64,000 nucleotides of DNA from Kistimonas asteriae (GTDB taxonomy: Bacteria > Pseudomonadota > Gammaproteobacteria > Pseudomonadales > Endozoicomonadaceae), in assembly GCF_018263925.1 (NCBI RefSeq), contig NZ_JAEVHF010000009.1, positions 62,001 to 126,000 of the forward strand, read 5' to 3'. The notes beneath the pieces are model-generated. The model did no database searches. It saw nothing but the letters and a program-made list of their open reading frames with translations, and had not been told where the DNA came from. This document shows positions 44,065 through 53,373 of this stretch, in pieces. The stretch's first letter is position 1. Each line of letters begins with the position of its first letter. The position numbers were made by a program, and so were the translations under genes.

Positions 44065-46161
44065 TTATTCTCCCGTAGCGGTCCAGTTAATGACGGAATT
44101 GGATAAGGAAACGTCTGTTGCACCCTTCTCATAGGTGGCGGTATCGACTTCGAGTAAATTGGTTTCGGTGGTACCGGGTTGCACCTGTCGGCTGTAATGG
44201 AAGGTTGCCCGAACATTGGAAACGGACACTGACAGGTAACCGGAGTCCACCCATACCGCGTAACCGTCTGTGGTACTTAACAGCTTCTCGCTGACATTGG
44301 CCTGAATGAAGTTATCGACACGCCCCGTTTTGTTAAACAAGTCTTCATAAATGAATTGGCCACTAACAGAATCCGTGTCTGCCCATGCGCTTGTGTATTG
44401 CGTTGACGGCGAAACGGCGCGAATGCGCTGTAATCCGTTCTTGGTCAGATACTTTAAATCCGCCTCGCCCTGCTGGTAGTAATAAACCGGCGTCATGCCC
44501 TGCCACTCCCTGACATAACCGGTACGGGCTTTGACTTCCGCTTGAAGGTCATACACATAGACGACTTTATCCAGCGTCCATCCAGACATGCTGGGCGGTG
44601 TGGCAGTCAGTGAATGATTTTCCCAACCAGAGCTATCGCTGGTTTTGGTCACGCTGATATTGGAGCCGGTAACCTGTCGCGTCGTGTACTCATACTGCGG
44701 CTCACCACTTTCAAAGGTACCAATATCGTCAAAGTAATTAGCGGTCACCTTTACATCGGTGGCGTTGTTGACGTTGGATGACAGGGAAAAAGAGGCACTG
44801 TTCAGGCTATGCAACAAAACGTCTTTTTGATCGACAATAACCCAAGAGCCCAACGTATTTTTGTATCGCAGTGACACCTTGGCCTTACGCTTTTGGTAGA
44901 GGTTTCCGCTGCCGGTATGCCTGGAGCTGGCCACACGGCCCGCGTAGCTGACACGTTGAAGGTTCTGTATGCCGGTTTCAATAAACTCTATCGGCATTGA
45001 AGCGGCGCTTGATGTCTGACTAAAGCTCTTGGCCTGGGTCTGCCCCCCGGCTGACAGCACCAGCCTTGCCGTTGGCGTAAACAACCATGCGCCAGCTTCG
45101 CTAGGATGTGGCTCTGGTGCTGTGTTGAACAGTTCAAGACGCTGACTTTGGTCGGAATAGTCTTTGTTATAGATACCGATATCGCGGGGATACAGGGTAA
45201 TTTGTGGCTGGCTTTTAAAGTATGCCGGAATCTTCACCTGCTGCCCGGATACAGCGGTGCCAGTTTCTATCCTGCGTACTTCCTTGTACGGTACATGGCC
45301 AACACCTGCCGCATAAACAAACGACTGAATGCTGCCATTTTTGATGACCATATAATCGTTGTTCTGGATACCATCAGGCCCAGTGACAATGAGATAGCCG
45401 TTACCGTCCGTCGATGTACCCATTTCCAGTGAGCCACTGCCCACGGTTAAGAGTGAACCGTGTTTTAACTCCCCGCTTTCAAGCTGACTGATATTAACGG
45501 CGCCATTCACGGCAACGTCACTGTTAAGGGCAATCACCCACTCCGGTGCTGCTTCCGTTCCCCGATTGATAACGGTAAACGGCTGCGTTGCTATCTCGGG
45601 ATGCTGGAGAATCAAATCCTGCACGGTGATAACCATGCTGCCCCGGCCAGGGACACCGGCCACCTGGTTGAATTGGCTTTTCAGCCCGTTCTTATTGACG
45701 TGCCGTATCCAGTAAAAATACTCAGTGGTGCTTGAGGTAATGTCGGTGTAGCGAGCCTGCTCGGCCTCGTGAACCATTTGCGCTTGGCTAACATCATCAA
45801 CCTGCGCCCGGTACACTTCGGTTTGCGCATGTCCTTTGTAGTTAGCTGGCTGCCAGGACACCAGGACTGCACCAAAAGCACTTGCGGTTTGCAGGCCGTT
45901 CGGTGTCGTTGGAGTATCCGCCCGCTCTGCCGGTATTTCACTCTCAGCTCCAGGGTCAAATGGTTTCAGGCTATCGGTAATGCTGGCGTTGGGCTTTGAC
46001 GGGGAGTTGAGCGCACCGGGGTTTGCTTCAACAACCCCAAGGTCGGCAAGATCACGTACCATTAGAACCCGGTCACCGGCATTCCCTGTACGCCCCAGCA
46101 TGGTATCAATGATCTGTCGCACATAGCGGTCAACATTTGAAGGAAGTGATGGAAAGCCCAT
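44065..46161 (-). CDS. Tail host-specificity protein with fibronectin III domain
   Basis: This 698-aa structural protein has a fibronectin type III-like domain at about 85-160 (TPNGLQTASAFGAVLVSWQPANY...TEYFYWIRHVNKNGL). A gpJ-like segment follows (QPFTVINRGTEAAPEWVIALNSDVAVNGAVN). The C-terminal half is beta-rich and may form the exposed tip. The FN3-gpJ combination is usual in siphovirus tail tips, so finding it next to a nozzle-like protein is mildly odd. It overlaps neither neighbour but lies within 3 bp of each. Confidence 0.7.
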   Translation of the reverse strand: MGFPSLPSNVDRYVRQIIDTMLGRTGNAGDRVLMVRDLADLGVVEANPGALNSPSKPNASITDSLKPFDPGAESEIPAERADTPTTPNGLQTASAFGAVLVSWQPANYKGHAQTEVYRAQVDDVSQAQMVHEAEQARYTDITSSTTEYFYWIRHVNKNGLKSQFNQVAGVPGRGSMVITVQDLILQHPEIATQPFTVINRGTEAAPEWVIALNSDVAVNGAVNISQLESGELKHGSLLTVGSGSLEMGTSTDGNGYLIVTGPDGIQNNDYMVIKNGSIQSFVYAAGVGHVPYKEVRRIETGTAVSGQQVKIPAYFKSQPQITLYPRDIGIYNKDYSDQSQRLELFNTAPEPHPSEAGAWLFTPTARLVLSAGGQTQAKSFSQTSSAASMPIEFIETGIQNLQRVSYAGRVASSRHTGSGNLYQKRKAKVSLRYKNTLGSWVIVDQKDVLLHSLNSASFSLSSNVNNATDVKVTANYFDDIGTFESGEPQYEYTTRQVTGSNISVTKTSDSSGWENHSLTATPPSMSGWTLDKVVYVYDLQAEVKARTGYVREWQGMTPVYYYQQGEADLKYLTKNGLQRIRAVSPSTQYTSAWADTDSVSGQFIYEDLFNKTGRVDNFIQANVSEKLLSTTDGYAVWVDSGYLSVSVSNVRATFHYSRQVQPGTTETNLLEVDTATYEKGATDVSLSNSVINWTATGE

Positions 46162-46163
46162 TC

Positions 46164-47933
46164 TTAAAGCTCACTCATGCTTGACGCGATAGTGATCGCA
46201 TTCACAGTGTCCGTACCGGATAGCGCAAACTGCCAAGTGGTACCGAGTCCCATCGGTAACCTGAACCCTTTATCATTCGTAACCGCTATATCCATGATCT
46301 CTACACCGTCGCGGTACAGCTGAAAACGAAGGTCGGTGTAACTCTCCGCCACAATTCGGCAACTGCTGAGCTTGATCGGTTGGCCTTTGTACTCCCGGCT
46401 TAACCAGCGGTAAGGCATCAATGTGCTGCCTTGGTTGAATGCGGCGACATCAGAACCCACATGTAAAAACAGCGTATCGTTTTCAAGGTCAGCGTGTCCG
46501 CAGGCTGGCGCAAGGCTGAGCTTGGTCAGTGAGCCGGTCTGAAGATCAAAGATAAAGCCATCAGTGGTCGTAAATCCGTAATACTTGCCGTCGTGCAGGT
46601 AGGCGTGTACTTCCTCCGGCTTGTAGTCTGTTCGCCAGTCTTCTGGGTTGATAACGTCGCGGGTTAAAAGCTGCGGATTGCCGCCTGCCACCGATACCAG
46701 TCCGTCCGGGCTGGCGTAGACCGCCTGATATCCCATATCCACCATTGACCGCTTGCTTGAACAAACCTGTGAGGCGTCAAGCCGTTCCAGGGTCATTGCG
46801 GTGGGTTCGGTGCCAAAACACAGGTACGGATTACCGGTAGTAGTGACAATCAGGCTGTTTCCTGCTGCGACTATGGCAACAATTTCGTATTCCAGCGTCT
46901 GCCGATACTCAGGTGGCCATGCGTAGAGATGATAGGGTTCAGAGAAATACAGCTCTTTGCCTCGATACCCTGCCGCAACGCCCCCGGGTAACAGAGTAAT
47001 ATCTTTCAGGTCGGCAGGCGGTGCCATCCAGTTTGTTGATACCAACTGCTCGCGTCGGTCTTCAGTGGGCGTAACGTCGTTTATCTCACTCTGGCCTACC
47101 GGGATATCTGTCGCTGTTGCCTGCTCCGATGTACCGATGTTGTAATCCACTTTGTCACACAACCACCAGTAACCGTCGCCGCGAGTCACATACACCCGAA
47201 AGTGTGAGATATTCAGGTCAACACCTGGCGGCGTAGTATCGACATTGAGCCGTACTACTTGCCCCTGCTCCCACTCAACAGAGTTAGACGGCATAGACGG
47301 CGGACCTTCCTCGCCACTTTCCGTCACCCAGGTAAATACATAGAAACGGGTTTCCACATTGACGGCGGCAGACTTTGGCGTACCGTCTGACCAGTCGCCT
47401 GACGTGTTGGACTGCTTCGTATAAAGCAAGTCCTCTGTCGTCTCCCAGTACACAAATCCTTCAGGCTCATCATCATGCAAGCCACGCATGATAATGCTCC
47501 CGCTCGCGTCGATGCCTTCCGGGTAACCTTTTATTTCCGCCACGGGTGCAGTGCCTGGCTCCGGCATACCGAGCTGACGTGTGTTCACCGGGTAATCACT
47601 GCCACCGGATAGCGCCAGTACGTTATCGGTCCAGCGTGCACCTTTGGTGTGGCCCGTCATATAAACCCGGTTATTGGCATCCTCCGCAATGGGCGACGGC
47701 ACAATATCCACGTCACCGGAAAAACTGAACCAGTGCGCATTACCGGCATCACGGTAAAGATAGATACTGCCTCGCGGCTCTGGCAGTGTGTGAACTACTC
47801 CCGGGGTTTTATAGGCGCGCAAGCTGCCATTGGTGAGGCGGCAGTTTTCTGCCAGTACTGCGGCATTCTGCGGCAATAGGTAGGCAGCCTGTTTCGGGAT
47901 CATGCCCGAAAAGCTGGCGAGTTCTATTTTCAT
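46164..47933 (-). CDS. Phage tail nozzle/stabilisation-type protein
   Basis: This 589-aa protein is beta-rich and starts MKIELASFSGMIPKQAAYLLP, a beginning I associate with nozzle or packaged-DNA stabilisation proteins of short-tailed phages. The frame is open to 48095, but that part overlaps the desaturase gene. The ATG at 47933 lies 7 bp after the desaturase TGA and implies coupled translation. Motifs such as RFYVFTWVTESGEEGPPS and YRGKELYFSEPYHLYAWP recur in this family. It should form the distal tail tube. Confidence 0.72.
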   Translation of the reverse strand: MKIELASFSGMIPKQAAYLLPQNAAVLAENCRLTNGSLRAYKTPGVVHTLPEPRGSIYLYRDAGNAHWFSFSGDVDIVPSPIAEDANNRVYMTGHTKGARWTDNVLALSGGSDYPVNTRQLGMPEPGTAPVAEIKGYPEGIDASGSIIMRGLHDDEPEGFVYWETTEDLLYTKQSNTSGDWSDGTPKSAAVNVETRFYVFTWVTESGEEGPPSMPSNSVEWEQGQVVRLNVDTTPPGVDLNISHFRVYVTRGDGYWWLCDKVDYNIGTSEQATATDIPVGQSEINDVTPTEDRREQLVSTNWMAPPADLKDITLLPGGVAAGYRGKELYFSEPYHLYAWPPEYRQTLEYEIVAIVAAGNSLIVTTTGNPYLCFGTEPTAMTLERLDASQVCSSKRSMVDMGYQAVYASPDGLVSVAGGNPQLLTRDVINPEDWRTDYKPEEVHAYLHDGKYYGFTTTDGFIFDLQTGSLTKLSLAPACGHADLENDTLFLHVGSDVAAFNQGSTLMPYRWLSREYKGQPIKLSSCRIVAESYTDLRFQLYRDGVEIMDIAVTNDKGFRLPMGLGTTWQFALSGTDTVNAITIASSMSEL

Positions 47934-47940
47934 TATGCTG

Positions 47941-48609
47941 TCAGCCGTTATGTTGATGCGTCCGTGATACCAGCTTGACCACCCAGCCTGCCGGGTCGAC
48001 TTCCCAGGACTTGACCGTTGTGCTGGGGCGCAGTGGGTATTTATGGTGATTGTTATGCCAAGCGTCTCCCAGTAGCAGTGGGAACGCCAGAACACTGTTT
48101 ACATCGTGCCCGGGGGTTTCAAAGTTTCGATAGCCCTGCTTGTGCAGCAGAAAAACAAAGCCTATGCGGTAGGCCAGCAAGTGAAAGAGTGCGATCGGCA
48201 AAACATAGGCGTTAATGAATAGTTCGAAGGGCAAGACTACAAACAGCAGCAGCCCCGTGCCTGTTGCGATAGGAACGCTGTGGTTGTGGTAAAAGCGGTA
48301 TGCGGGAACCTTCATTAATGAACGCACCCGTTTTTCCTGTGAATCTTTCGGCCAATACCCTTTGAGCAACATGCACCGCCAGCCTGACAACACGGGAGAG
48401 TGCGGGTCGCCATCCCGATCAGCATAACGGTGGTGGTCATCGTGAAAGCGTGCCCAGCGAACCGGCGAGCCCATCCAGGCCAGTACGCCAATCCCCACAA
48501 AGAACCAGCGCCAGAACGGGTGGCATTCAAACGCACTGTGCGACAAAAGCCGGTGATAGCCGATAGAGACTGTCACTACCAGCACGTAATAAATGACGAT
48601 GGTTATCAT
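47941..48609 (-). CDS. Membrane fatty-acid (acyl-CoA type) desaturase in phage late operon
   Basis: This 222-aa protein has all three histidine boxes of the delta-9 acyl-CoA desaturase family: HRLLSH (HX4H) at about 19-24, HDDHH at about 56-60 and HNNHH at about 186-190. About four membrane helices separate them. The enzyme uses a di-iron centre and electrons from a host ferredoxin or cytochrome b5-like donor to insert a double bond in an acyl chain. It is shorter than usual (about 300 aa), missing a C-terminal extension but no His box. It overlaps the 159-aa gene by ATGA and precedes a tail gene, so it is made late in infection and is a candidate auxiliary metabolic gene. Confidence 0.85.
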   Translation of the reverse strand: MITIVIYYVLVVTVSIGYHRLLSHSAFECHPFWRWFFVGIGVLAWMGSPVRWARFHDDHHRYADRDGDPHSPVLSGWRCMLLKGYWPKDSQEKRVRSLMKVPAYRFYHNHSVPIATGTGLLLFVVLPFELFINAYVLPIALFHLLAYRIGFVFLLHKQGYRNFETPGHDVNSVLAFPLLLGDAWHNNHHKYPLRPSTTVKSWEVDPAGWVVKLVSRTHQHNG

Positions 48610-49085
48610 GCGATTTCGAAACAGACCAGATAGGCTTTTTCTGTAGCGGTAAACGTCCGAGGCTGTGACAGGGTGAACACCTGTGTGCTACTGAAGGATT
48701 GCCCGGCCACGTCTACGGCTCCCTTAAATAAAACGGTCTTACCGCAATCAATGGTGACACTCTGCCCCGGATTGATTTCGTGAAACGCTTTCCCTGTCAT
48801 AGCGCCCTGCTTTAAATGGCAGCAGAAATAGTCGCCGCTCTGATCGCAGACCAGAATATAATTGCCTTTCTCAACCTCAAGCTCTGGCGCAATCCCTTCA
48901 CCCACCTGAGCCAGCGTATTACCGCTGGTATCGGTACGACGGCCAGCGCCACTGGTCAGCCAGGCAATCGTGTTATCGGTATTGCGGGTATCATTAATTC
49001 TGACCGGGAATCGGACGCCTTCATAAACCGGCGCGTGATAGACAGTGATAAGGTCACTTTCAAAAACAACCTGGGACTGCATCAT
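48606..49085 (-). CDS. Phage structural protein, unknown (beta-rich)
   Basis: This 159-aa protein has no motif I know. It appears beta-rich, with ELEVEKGNYILVCDQSGDYFCCHLKQG and AYLVCFEIA at the end, and could be a small decoration or tail protein. It is locked in the operon by ATGA overlaps with the genes on both sides. Confidence 0.6.
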   Translation of the reverse strand: MMQSQVVFESDLITVYHAPVYEGVRFPVRINDTRNTDNTIAWLTSGAGRRTDTSGNTLAQVGEGIAPELEVEKGNYILVCDQSGDYFCCHLKQGAMTGKAFHEINPGQSVTIDCGKTVLFKGAVDVAGQSFSSTQVFTLSQPRTFTATEKAYLVCFEIA

Positions 49086-49294
49086 AAAATGATCTCCTTG
49101 TCGTTGGGGATGCTTGGGGCTGGCACATTACTACCCCATACCGCCTGTAGTGCTGAAACAAAACCATTGAATTGATCGGGGGAAAACGCATTAAAATCTG
49201 ACGGTTTATTAATTTCGTATGTCAGCGTGACACCATTCGACCATGTAACCGTCGCCTGACTGTCATCAATAAACTCCAGGGTTTGAATAATCAC
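49082..49294 (-). CDS. 70-aa phage protein, unknown
   Basis: This short beta-rich protein (MIIQTLEFIDDSQATVTWSN...) ends in a Pro/Asn-rich stretch and lies directly after the receptor-binding protein. It overlaps both neighbours by four bases, which supports that it is translated. It may be a fibre chaperone or small tail protein; no motif decides this. Confidence 0.55.
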   Translation of the reverse strand: MIIQTLEFIDDSQATVTWSNGVTLTYEINKPSDFNAFSPDQFNGFVSALQAVWGSNVPAPSIPNDKEIIL

Positions 49295-50676
49295 TCCATT
49301 TCTCCCTTGATATTTTCAAGCCCCACAAAGCTACCTACATTTGCAACACCTAAAACAGAACGCCCACCTTTGGCGGGTATTACATATCCTTTTCCCGTAA
49401 CAGTGGTTCCAGACATTCTGTTTTCAAGCACATTAAGCTGCGGTTGACTGGTTGTGTTTTTATCTCTTGTGACTGTCATCCAGAAATGCTCTGCTGCCGT
49501 TGTGGTAGCTATCCGGTATCCGGCAAGATCAGGGTTAGAGTCCTCCCCCCACCCTCCAGCTTCATGGGCAACGTAGATATCTATTTTTGAAGATGATTCA
49601 CCAGCAGTTCCAGATGAATAAAATCGTGGGGATTTTGCCCCTGGCCCATCAAATGAGCCATCCGTTCCCTTTCCTGGTGCAGTGTTTATCGGACTTAAAA
49701 GACCGTAAGTATTTGTTCCGCAATACCCATACCCCCGCCCTCCAGGGTGTCCATTTTGCGGTGCTGTACCCAGATGGCCTGCCGGCACCAATACTGATTC
49801 AGTATTGGCAGTCGATGGCGTCGAGCCATTGGTGTAATTAATCACATCGTCAACCAGTTTATTGTCGACTAGATCCTTAGAGGTTAACCGCCCTTTGGTT
49901 ATATCTAATATGTTGCTCGGCAGCACTTGTACATCATAAAAGTTTGTTACGACTTCGATTACCCCTGCACCAGCGCCGCCACCATAAAGCCCGCCCGCTA
50001 CGCTGATTTTCCCAACAGGAATACTGGTGTGTAACGCATCCCAACCATGCTCTGCATGCGTAAATCCGTGCTGAGTAATAGAATCGCGGTGCTTGGTATT
50101 AACCCCCATCCCTTTACCACCCTGACCAAAAACAACGCCATTGATGACAAGGTGATTTATTTTTGAGCCTGCAGGCCAGCCATTCCCAGTATCAAATGCG
50201 CATTGCTCATTCAGTTTCTGATACGCATAAAACCGCTTTAGCACTTCATTAGTTGCCGCATCTGTGTAACTGATAGAAGTGACACCGTAATCATTGGGCA
50301 ACTGACTATAAAAGCTATTAAGTTCTGCAGCGGTGTAAGCAACTGTCGCACTAGCATCACGATTAACCTGCCTGATCGTATGCTCACGAATATTACTCTG
50401 CCGGGAGCGAATCGTGACACCGGCTGCAATTTCCAGCGTATCAATAACGACCGGATCGGTATCAGACCATAAGCCATTGGTTTGCAGGTAGGTTTTAAGG
50501 TTGAAATTTTCCTGGTTGGCATCAATCACCAGAGCCAGGCCCGATGAGGTAAATTTCCCCCAGCCCGACTGCTGGCGATTCCAACCAGCAAGTTTTTGCC
50601 AGTTGCCAGCATTGTTCTTATAAAAGGGTGTCGCTTTCCGCCAGCGGTCAGTATCCCGAAAATGAATAGGCGGCAT
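49291..50676 (-). CDS. Tail fibre / receptor-binding protein with glycine-rich tip
   Basis: This 461-aa protein begins with a short attachment-like domain (YKNNAGNWQKLAGWNRQQSGW). It has Gly-rich loops in its distal half (FGQGGKGMGVNTKH, GGLYGGGAGAG, GHPGGRGYGYCGTN, GPGAKSPRF). Such polyglycine loops form the receptor-contact tips of several phage adhesins (T-even gp38-like). It follows the collagen-like protein by 2 bp, so both probably build the same fibre. The host receptor cannot be told. Confidence 0.7.
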   Translation of the reverse strand: MPPIHFRDTDRWRKATPFYKNNAGNWQKLAGWNRQQSGWGKFTSSGLALVIDANQENFNLKTYLQTNGLWSDTDPVVIDTLEIAAGVTIRSRQSNIREHTIRQVNRDASATVAYTAAELNSFYSQLPNDYGVTSISYTDAATNEVLKRFYAYQKLNEQCAFDTGNGWPAGSKINHLVINGVVFGQGGKGMGVNTKHRDSITQHGFTHAEHGWDALHTSIPVGKISVAGGLYGGGAGAGVIEVVTNFYDVQVLPSNILDITKGRLTSKDLVDNKLVDDVINYTNGSTPSTANTESVLVPAGHLGTAPQNGHPGGRGYGYCGTNTYGLLSPINTAPGKGTDGSFDGPGAKSPRFYSSGTAGESSSKIDIYVAHEAGGWGEDSNPDLAGYRIATTTAAEHFWMTVTRDKNTTSQPQLNVLENRMSGTTVTGKGYVIPAKGGRSVLGVANVGSFVGLENIKGEME

Positions 50677-50678
50677 TC

Positions 50679-51794
50679 TTACGGCTCCAGTTGAAACCAG
50701 AAATCGCCATAAACACCCTGGGCAGGGTCGGGCTCCTGATCGGAAACAAATTTTGTCGCGCCGTCCCAGGTTATACAGTCAGCAACACTGTCGCCTTTCT
50801 CGCCCTTGTCGCCTTTGTCACCTTTCAATGACGCGATAAAGTCCGCTTCAGTTCCTGAATTGCCGGCTGCCTGCCAGACCTCATAGGCGCTTAACCCATC
50901 GGCACCGTCCGCACCGGGATTACCCTGGTCACCTTTGGGGCCTTGGATACCCTGTTGACCGTCAGGCCCCTGGATACCCTGCTCTCCCTGAATACCTTGA
51001 TCGCCAGCATCCCCTTTATCGCCTTTGTCACCTTTCAGGCTGCCGATAAAATCGCTGACAGTTCCGCTATTGCCTTCATCAATCCAGTGCTGGTGCGCAC
51101 TTGATCCGGTGTCGCCTTTTACTCCCTGTAAACCCTGGTCACCATCATCACCTTGGACACCCTGCGGGCCTTGCTCTCCCTGGATGCCTTGCAAACCCTG
51201 ATCGCCTTGGTCACCCTTATCGCCTTTGTCACCTTTGAGGTCAACAAGCGCGCCCGGTGTTCCATCTGGCTTTTCAAACGATAGCGACGTACCAGACCAG
51301 TTATGGGAAGGCTTATCGCCGGTATCCCCTTTGTCGCCCTTCTCGCCTTTTATCGCAGCACCAGCGCTCCACTCTCCGGCAGTGTCGGTAACTTTGCTAT
51401 AGAGCTTGCCTTCATCACTCGCGTAGAACGTAAAACCTTCAGGCCGGGTATCGTAGGCGCTACGCGACGCAATCAGGCCAATGGCATCAATCTTTAGCCC
51501 GTCGCCCTTATCCCCTTTTGGCCCCTGGTTACCTTGCAGCCCCTGTTCACCCTGGATACCTTGGTCGCCCTTATCGCCCTTCTCTCCCTGGTCGCCTGTA
51601 TCACCTTTAAGGCCGGTATCACCCTTAACGCCCTGGATGCCCTGCGCTCCCTGCTCACCTTGGATACCTCTTAGCCCCTGTTCACCCTTTGGCCCAGGCA
51701 TGCCAACGCCTGCCAGCTCCAGAACAACCGGTGCAGGCTCAACAACTTCTACGACAACATCCGTTTCTTCAATGTTGATGATAACGTCTGTCAT
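50679..51794 (-). CDS. Collagen-like tail fibre protein
   Basis: This 371-aa protein contains five blocks of Gly-X-Y triplets (mostly GDK, GEQ, GIQ, GPK), together well over half the chain. They are separated by short globular segments, two of which share the pattern W-x-x-x-GNSGT-x-x-DFI-x-SLKGDKGDKG. The N-terminal 30 residues are acidic and beta-like and probably attach to the tail. The triplets should form trimeric collagen helices making a long rigid shaft. The DNA repeats make this gene prone to copy-number change. Confidence 0.85.
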   Translation of the reverse strand: MTDVIINIEETDVVVEVVEPAPVVLELAGVGMPGPKGEQGLRGIQGEQGAQGIQGVKGDTGLKGDTGDQGEKGDKGDQGIQGEQGLQGNQGPKGDKGDGLKIDAIGLIASRSAYDTRPEGFTFYASDEGKLYSKVTDTAGEWSAGAAIKGEKGDKGDTGDKPSHNWSGTSLSFEKPDGTPGALVDLKGDKGDKGDQGDQGLQGIQGEQGPQGVQGDDGDQGLQGVKGDTGSSAHQHWIDEGNSGTVSDFIGSLKGDKGDKGDAGDQGIQGEQGIQGPDGQQGIQGPKGDQGNPGADGADGLSAYEVWQAAGNSGTEADFIASLKGDKGDKGEKGDSVADCITWDGATKFVSDQEPDPAQGVYGDFWFQLEP

Positions 51795-52114
51795 CGGTTC
51801 ACCATCCGTACCTGCTCAGCCACAATGGTGTCGCGCACGCCTGCGACGTCACGGCGGACAAAGAACCAGTATGTTGTCGGGTTCAACTGGCTGGAGTCCG
51901 TTCCAAAGCGAGCCTTTCCATTTCCAAAACCTTCCGCGTAGGGTGCGGCACTTGTGGTAATAAGCGCCTCACTGTCCGGTGCGTTCGGATTGAGCTTGAT
52001 ATACAGCGTCCATGTATCGCTGCTGATATCCACTGCAGCACCGGCCTGCTTTACCTGGAAGCTGCGCTCTATCGTGTCACCGATAAAGATTTCAGACGGA
52101 AAGAATCTACTCAT
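51791..52114 (-). CDS. Fibre-attachment or tail adaptor protein, unknown
   Basis: This 107-aa beta-rich protein (FIGDTIERSFQVKQAGAAVDISSDTWTLYIKL) resembles the small Ig/BppU-like baseplate adaptors in pattern. It overlaps the collagen-like gene by ATGA and joins the upstream gene by TAATG. The function is inferred from position between the tail adaptor and fibre genes. Confidence 0.6.
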   Translation of the reverse strand: MSRFFPSEIFIGDTIERSFQVKQAGAAVDISSDTWTLYIKLNPNAPDSEALITTSAAPYAEGFGNGKARFGTDSSQLNPTTYWFFVRRDVAGVRDTIVAEQVRMVNR

Positions 52115-52716
52115 TAGACGAATCTCTGGCGAATAGCTTTGACGGTCGCACCACCGGTACTGGCAGCAATCTTCAGGTCATTGAGTTTCTGCCGGAAACG
52201 ATTGCGGTTAAACATTGCGGTCTTTGGTTCACTCCACTTCTGATTCGGTATCATTTGAAGCTCGGCCATCACTCCCCAGGGCACAAACTCATACAAAGCG
52301 CGGTGAACCTGCTTCGGCAATTCCATACAGGTAAATGAAGGTCCCAGCGAGCAGGCGACCGTTAGCTCAACGTCGGTTGCCGGTGTCGGGTAAACCTGCA
52401 GCTCATCGTTAATAAATTGATAACAGTGCGGGGTGCCAGTGGCGTGATCACCGGGAATATCCAACTCTCGCAGTGGCGTGCCATTGATAGAGACTGACAG
52501 CACATCAGTCACTTCCGCACATTCCGGTGTTGCCAGGGTGTTGCGGCTCATCCCGGCAGGAAAATAAACCGTCTGCGGCTCATCCCGCCATACCGGAACC
52601 TGGCGGCATACTTCAGTCAGCACAACGCGCAGTGTGTCGGCTATCGCCATTTCAGGGCAGCCGTTGACGTGGGGCTTGATCCGGCGCAGGAACTCGGAAA
52701 GCGGGATATTGGCCAT
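52114..52716 (-). CDS. Head-tail/tail tubular adaptor protein
   Basis: This 200-aa protein lies after the capsid-proximal adaptor. It has LSEFLRRIKPHVNGCPEMAIADTLRVVLTEVCRQ at the N-terminus and VHRALYEFVPWGVMAELQM towards the end, a layout like T7 gp11-type tail adaptors. No enzyme motif is present. It is separated by 3 bp from the next upstream gene. Confidence 0.65.
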   Translation of the reverse strand: MANIPLSEFLRRIKPHVNGCPEMAIADTLRVVLTEVCRQVPVWRDEPQTVYFPAGMSRNTLATPECAEVTDVLSVSINGTPLRELDIPGDHATGTPHCYQFINDELQVYPTPATDVELTVACSLGPSFTCMELPKQVHRALYEFVPWGVMAELQMIPNQKWSEPKTAMFNRNRFRQKLNDLKIAASTGGATVKAIRQRFV

Positions 52717-52719
52717 GGA

Positions 52720-53373
52720 TTATCCTTTGTTGCTGTCGCCGGTAATGGGTCTGGAAAACATCAGGTCAATGTTCCACTTGAGGCCCAAGTCATTGGCGGC
52801 AAGCTTCAGATAGTTTTGCGCCTGCATCAGATTGCCCTCGGTCTCGCCATCGGTGAGATAGGCAAAGGCCATCATTGAATGTTTGAGGGCGTTCAGGTGG
52901 ATGAGTGGGATTTCAATGTCATTGGCCGCCGCGTCTGTTACCGTGCTCGGCTCCCGGCTTACTTGGAGCGTGACCGTGTGTGACACATTGGGATACGGAT
53001 AGAGCCAGAACACATCGGGAGTTCGCTCGTCGTACACCATGTATTCGACATAGTTACCGAACCCACCAAACGGCGTCTGACTCCAGTTGCTGTCGATTGC
53101 CGTCAGATCATCCATGCTGATTGTCTGAATGACTCGCCCGGTGTCGTCATTGGCGACAGGCCCGAGAATACGGTAAGCACCCGCCGGTTTGTCCTGCTGG
53201 CTCTGCTGCTCGCAGTCAAATGACACGACAGCACTATTGGCGTCGGGTCGCTGCTGAACTACCCACAAAAGCGCCTCGTTGTAGCAATCCAGCAGCGTGG
53301 TGTCATCCCAGCGATAAGCGGCGGCGTCCTGTAACAGACGCCTTACCCGGCTTACCAGCTCTGCGACTTTCAC
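52720..53373 (-). CDS. Phage adaptor protein (DUF6682-like)
   Basis: This 217-aa protein has a helical N-terminus (VAELVSRVRRLLQDAAAYRWDD..LLDCYNEAL) and a central beta region with DVFWLYPYPNVSHTVTLQVSREP, a pattern seen in head-to-tail adaptors of podoviruses. It overlaps the 99-aa gene by ATGA. It should bind under the portal as the first adaptor ring. Confidence 0.7.
   Translation of the reverse strand: MKVAELVSRVRRLLQDAAAYRWDDTTLLDCYNEALLWVVQQRPDANSAVVSFDCEQQSQQDKPAGAYRILGPVANDDTGRVIQTISMDDLTAIDSNWSQTPFGGFGNYVEYMVYDERTPDVFWLYPYPNVSHTVTLQVSREPSTVTDAAANDIEIPLIHLNALKHSMMAFAYLTDGETEGNLMQAQNYLKLAANDLGLKWNIDLMFSRPITGDSNKG

Noticed and set aside
51481..51960. Proline/serine-rich + strand ORF
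   Set aside because: It is the antisense of the collagen Gly-X-Y repeats.
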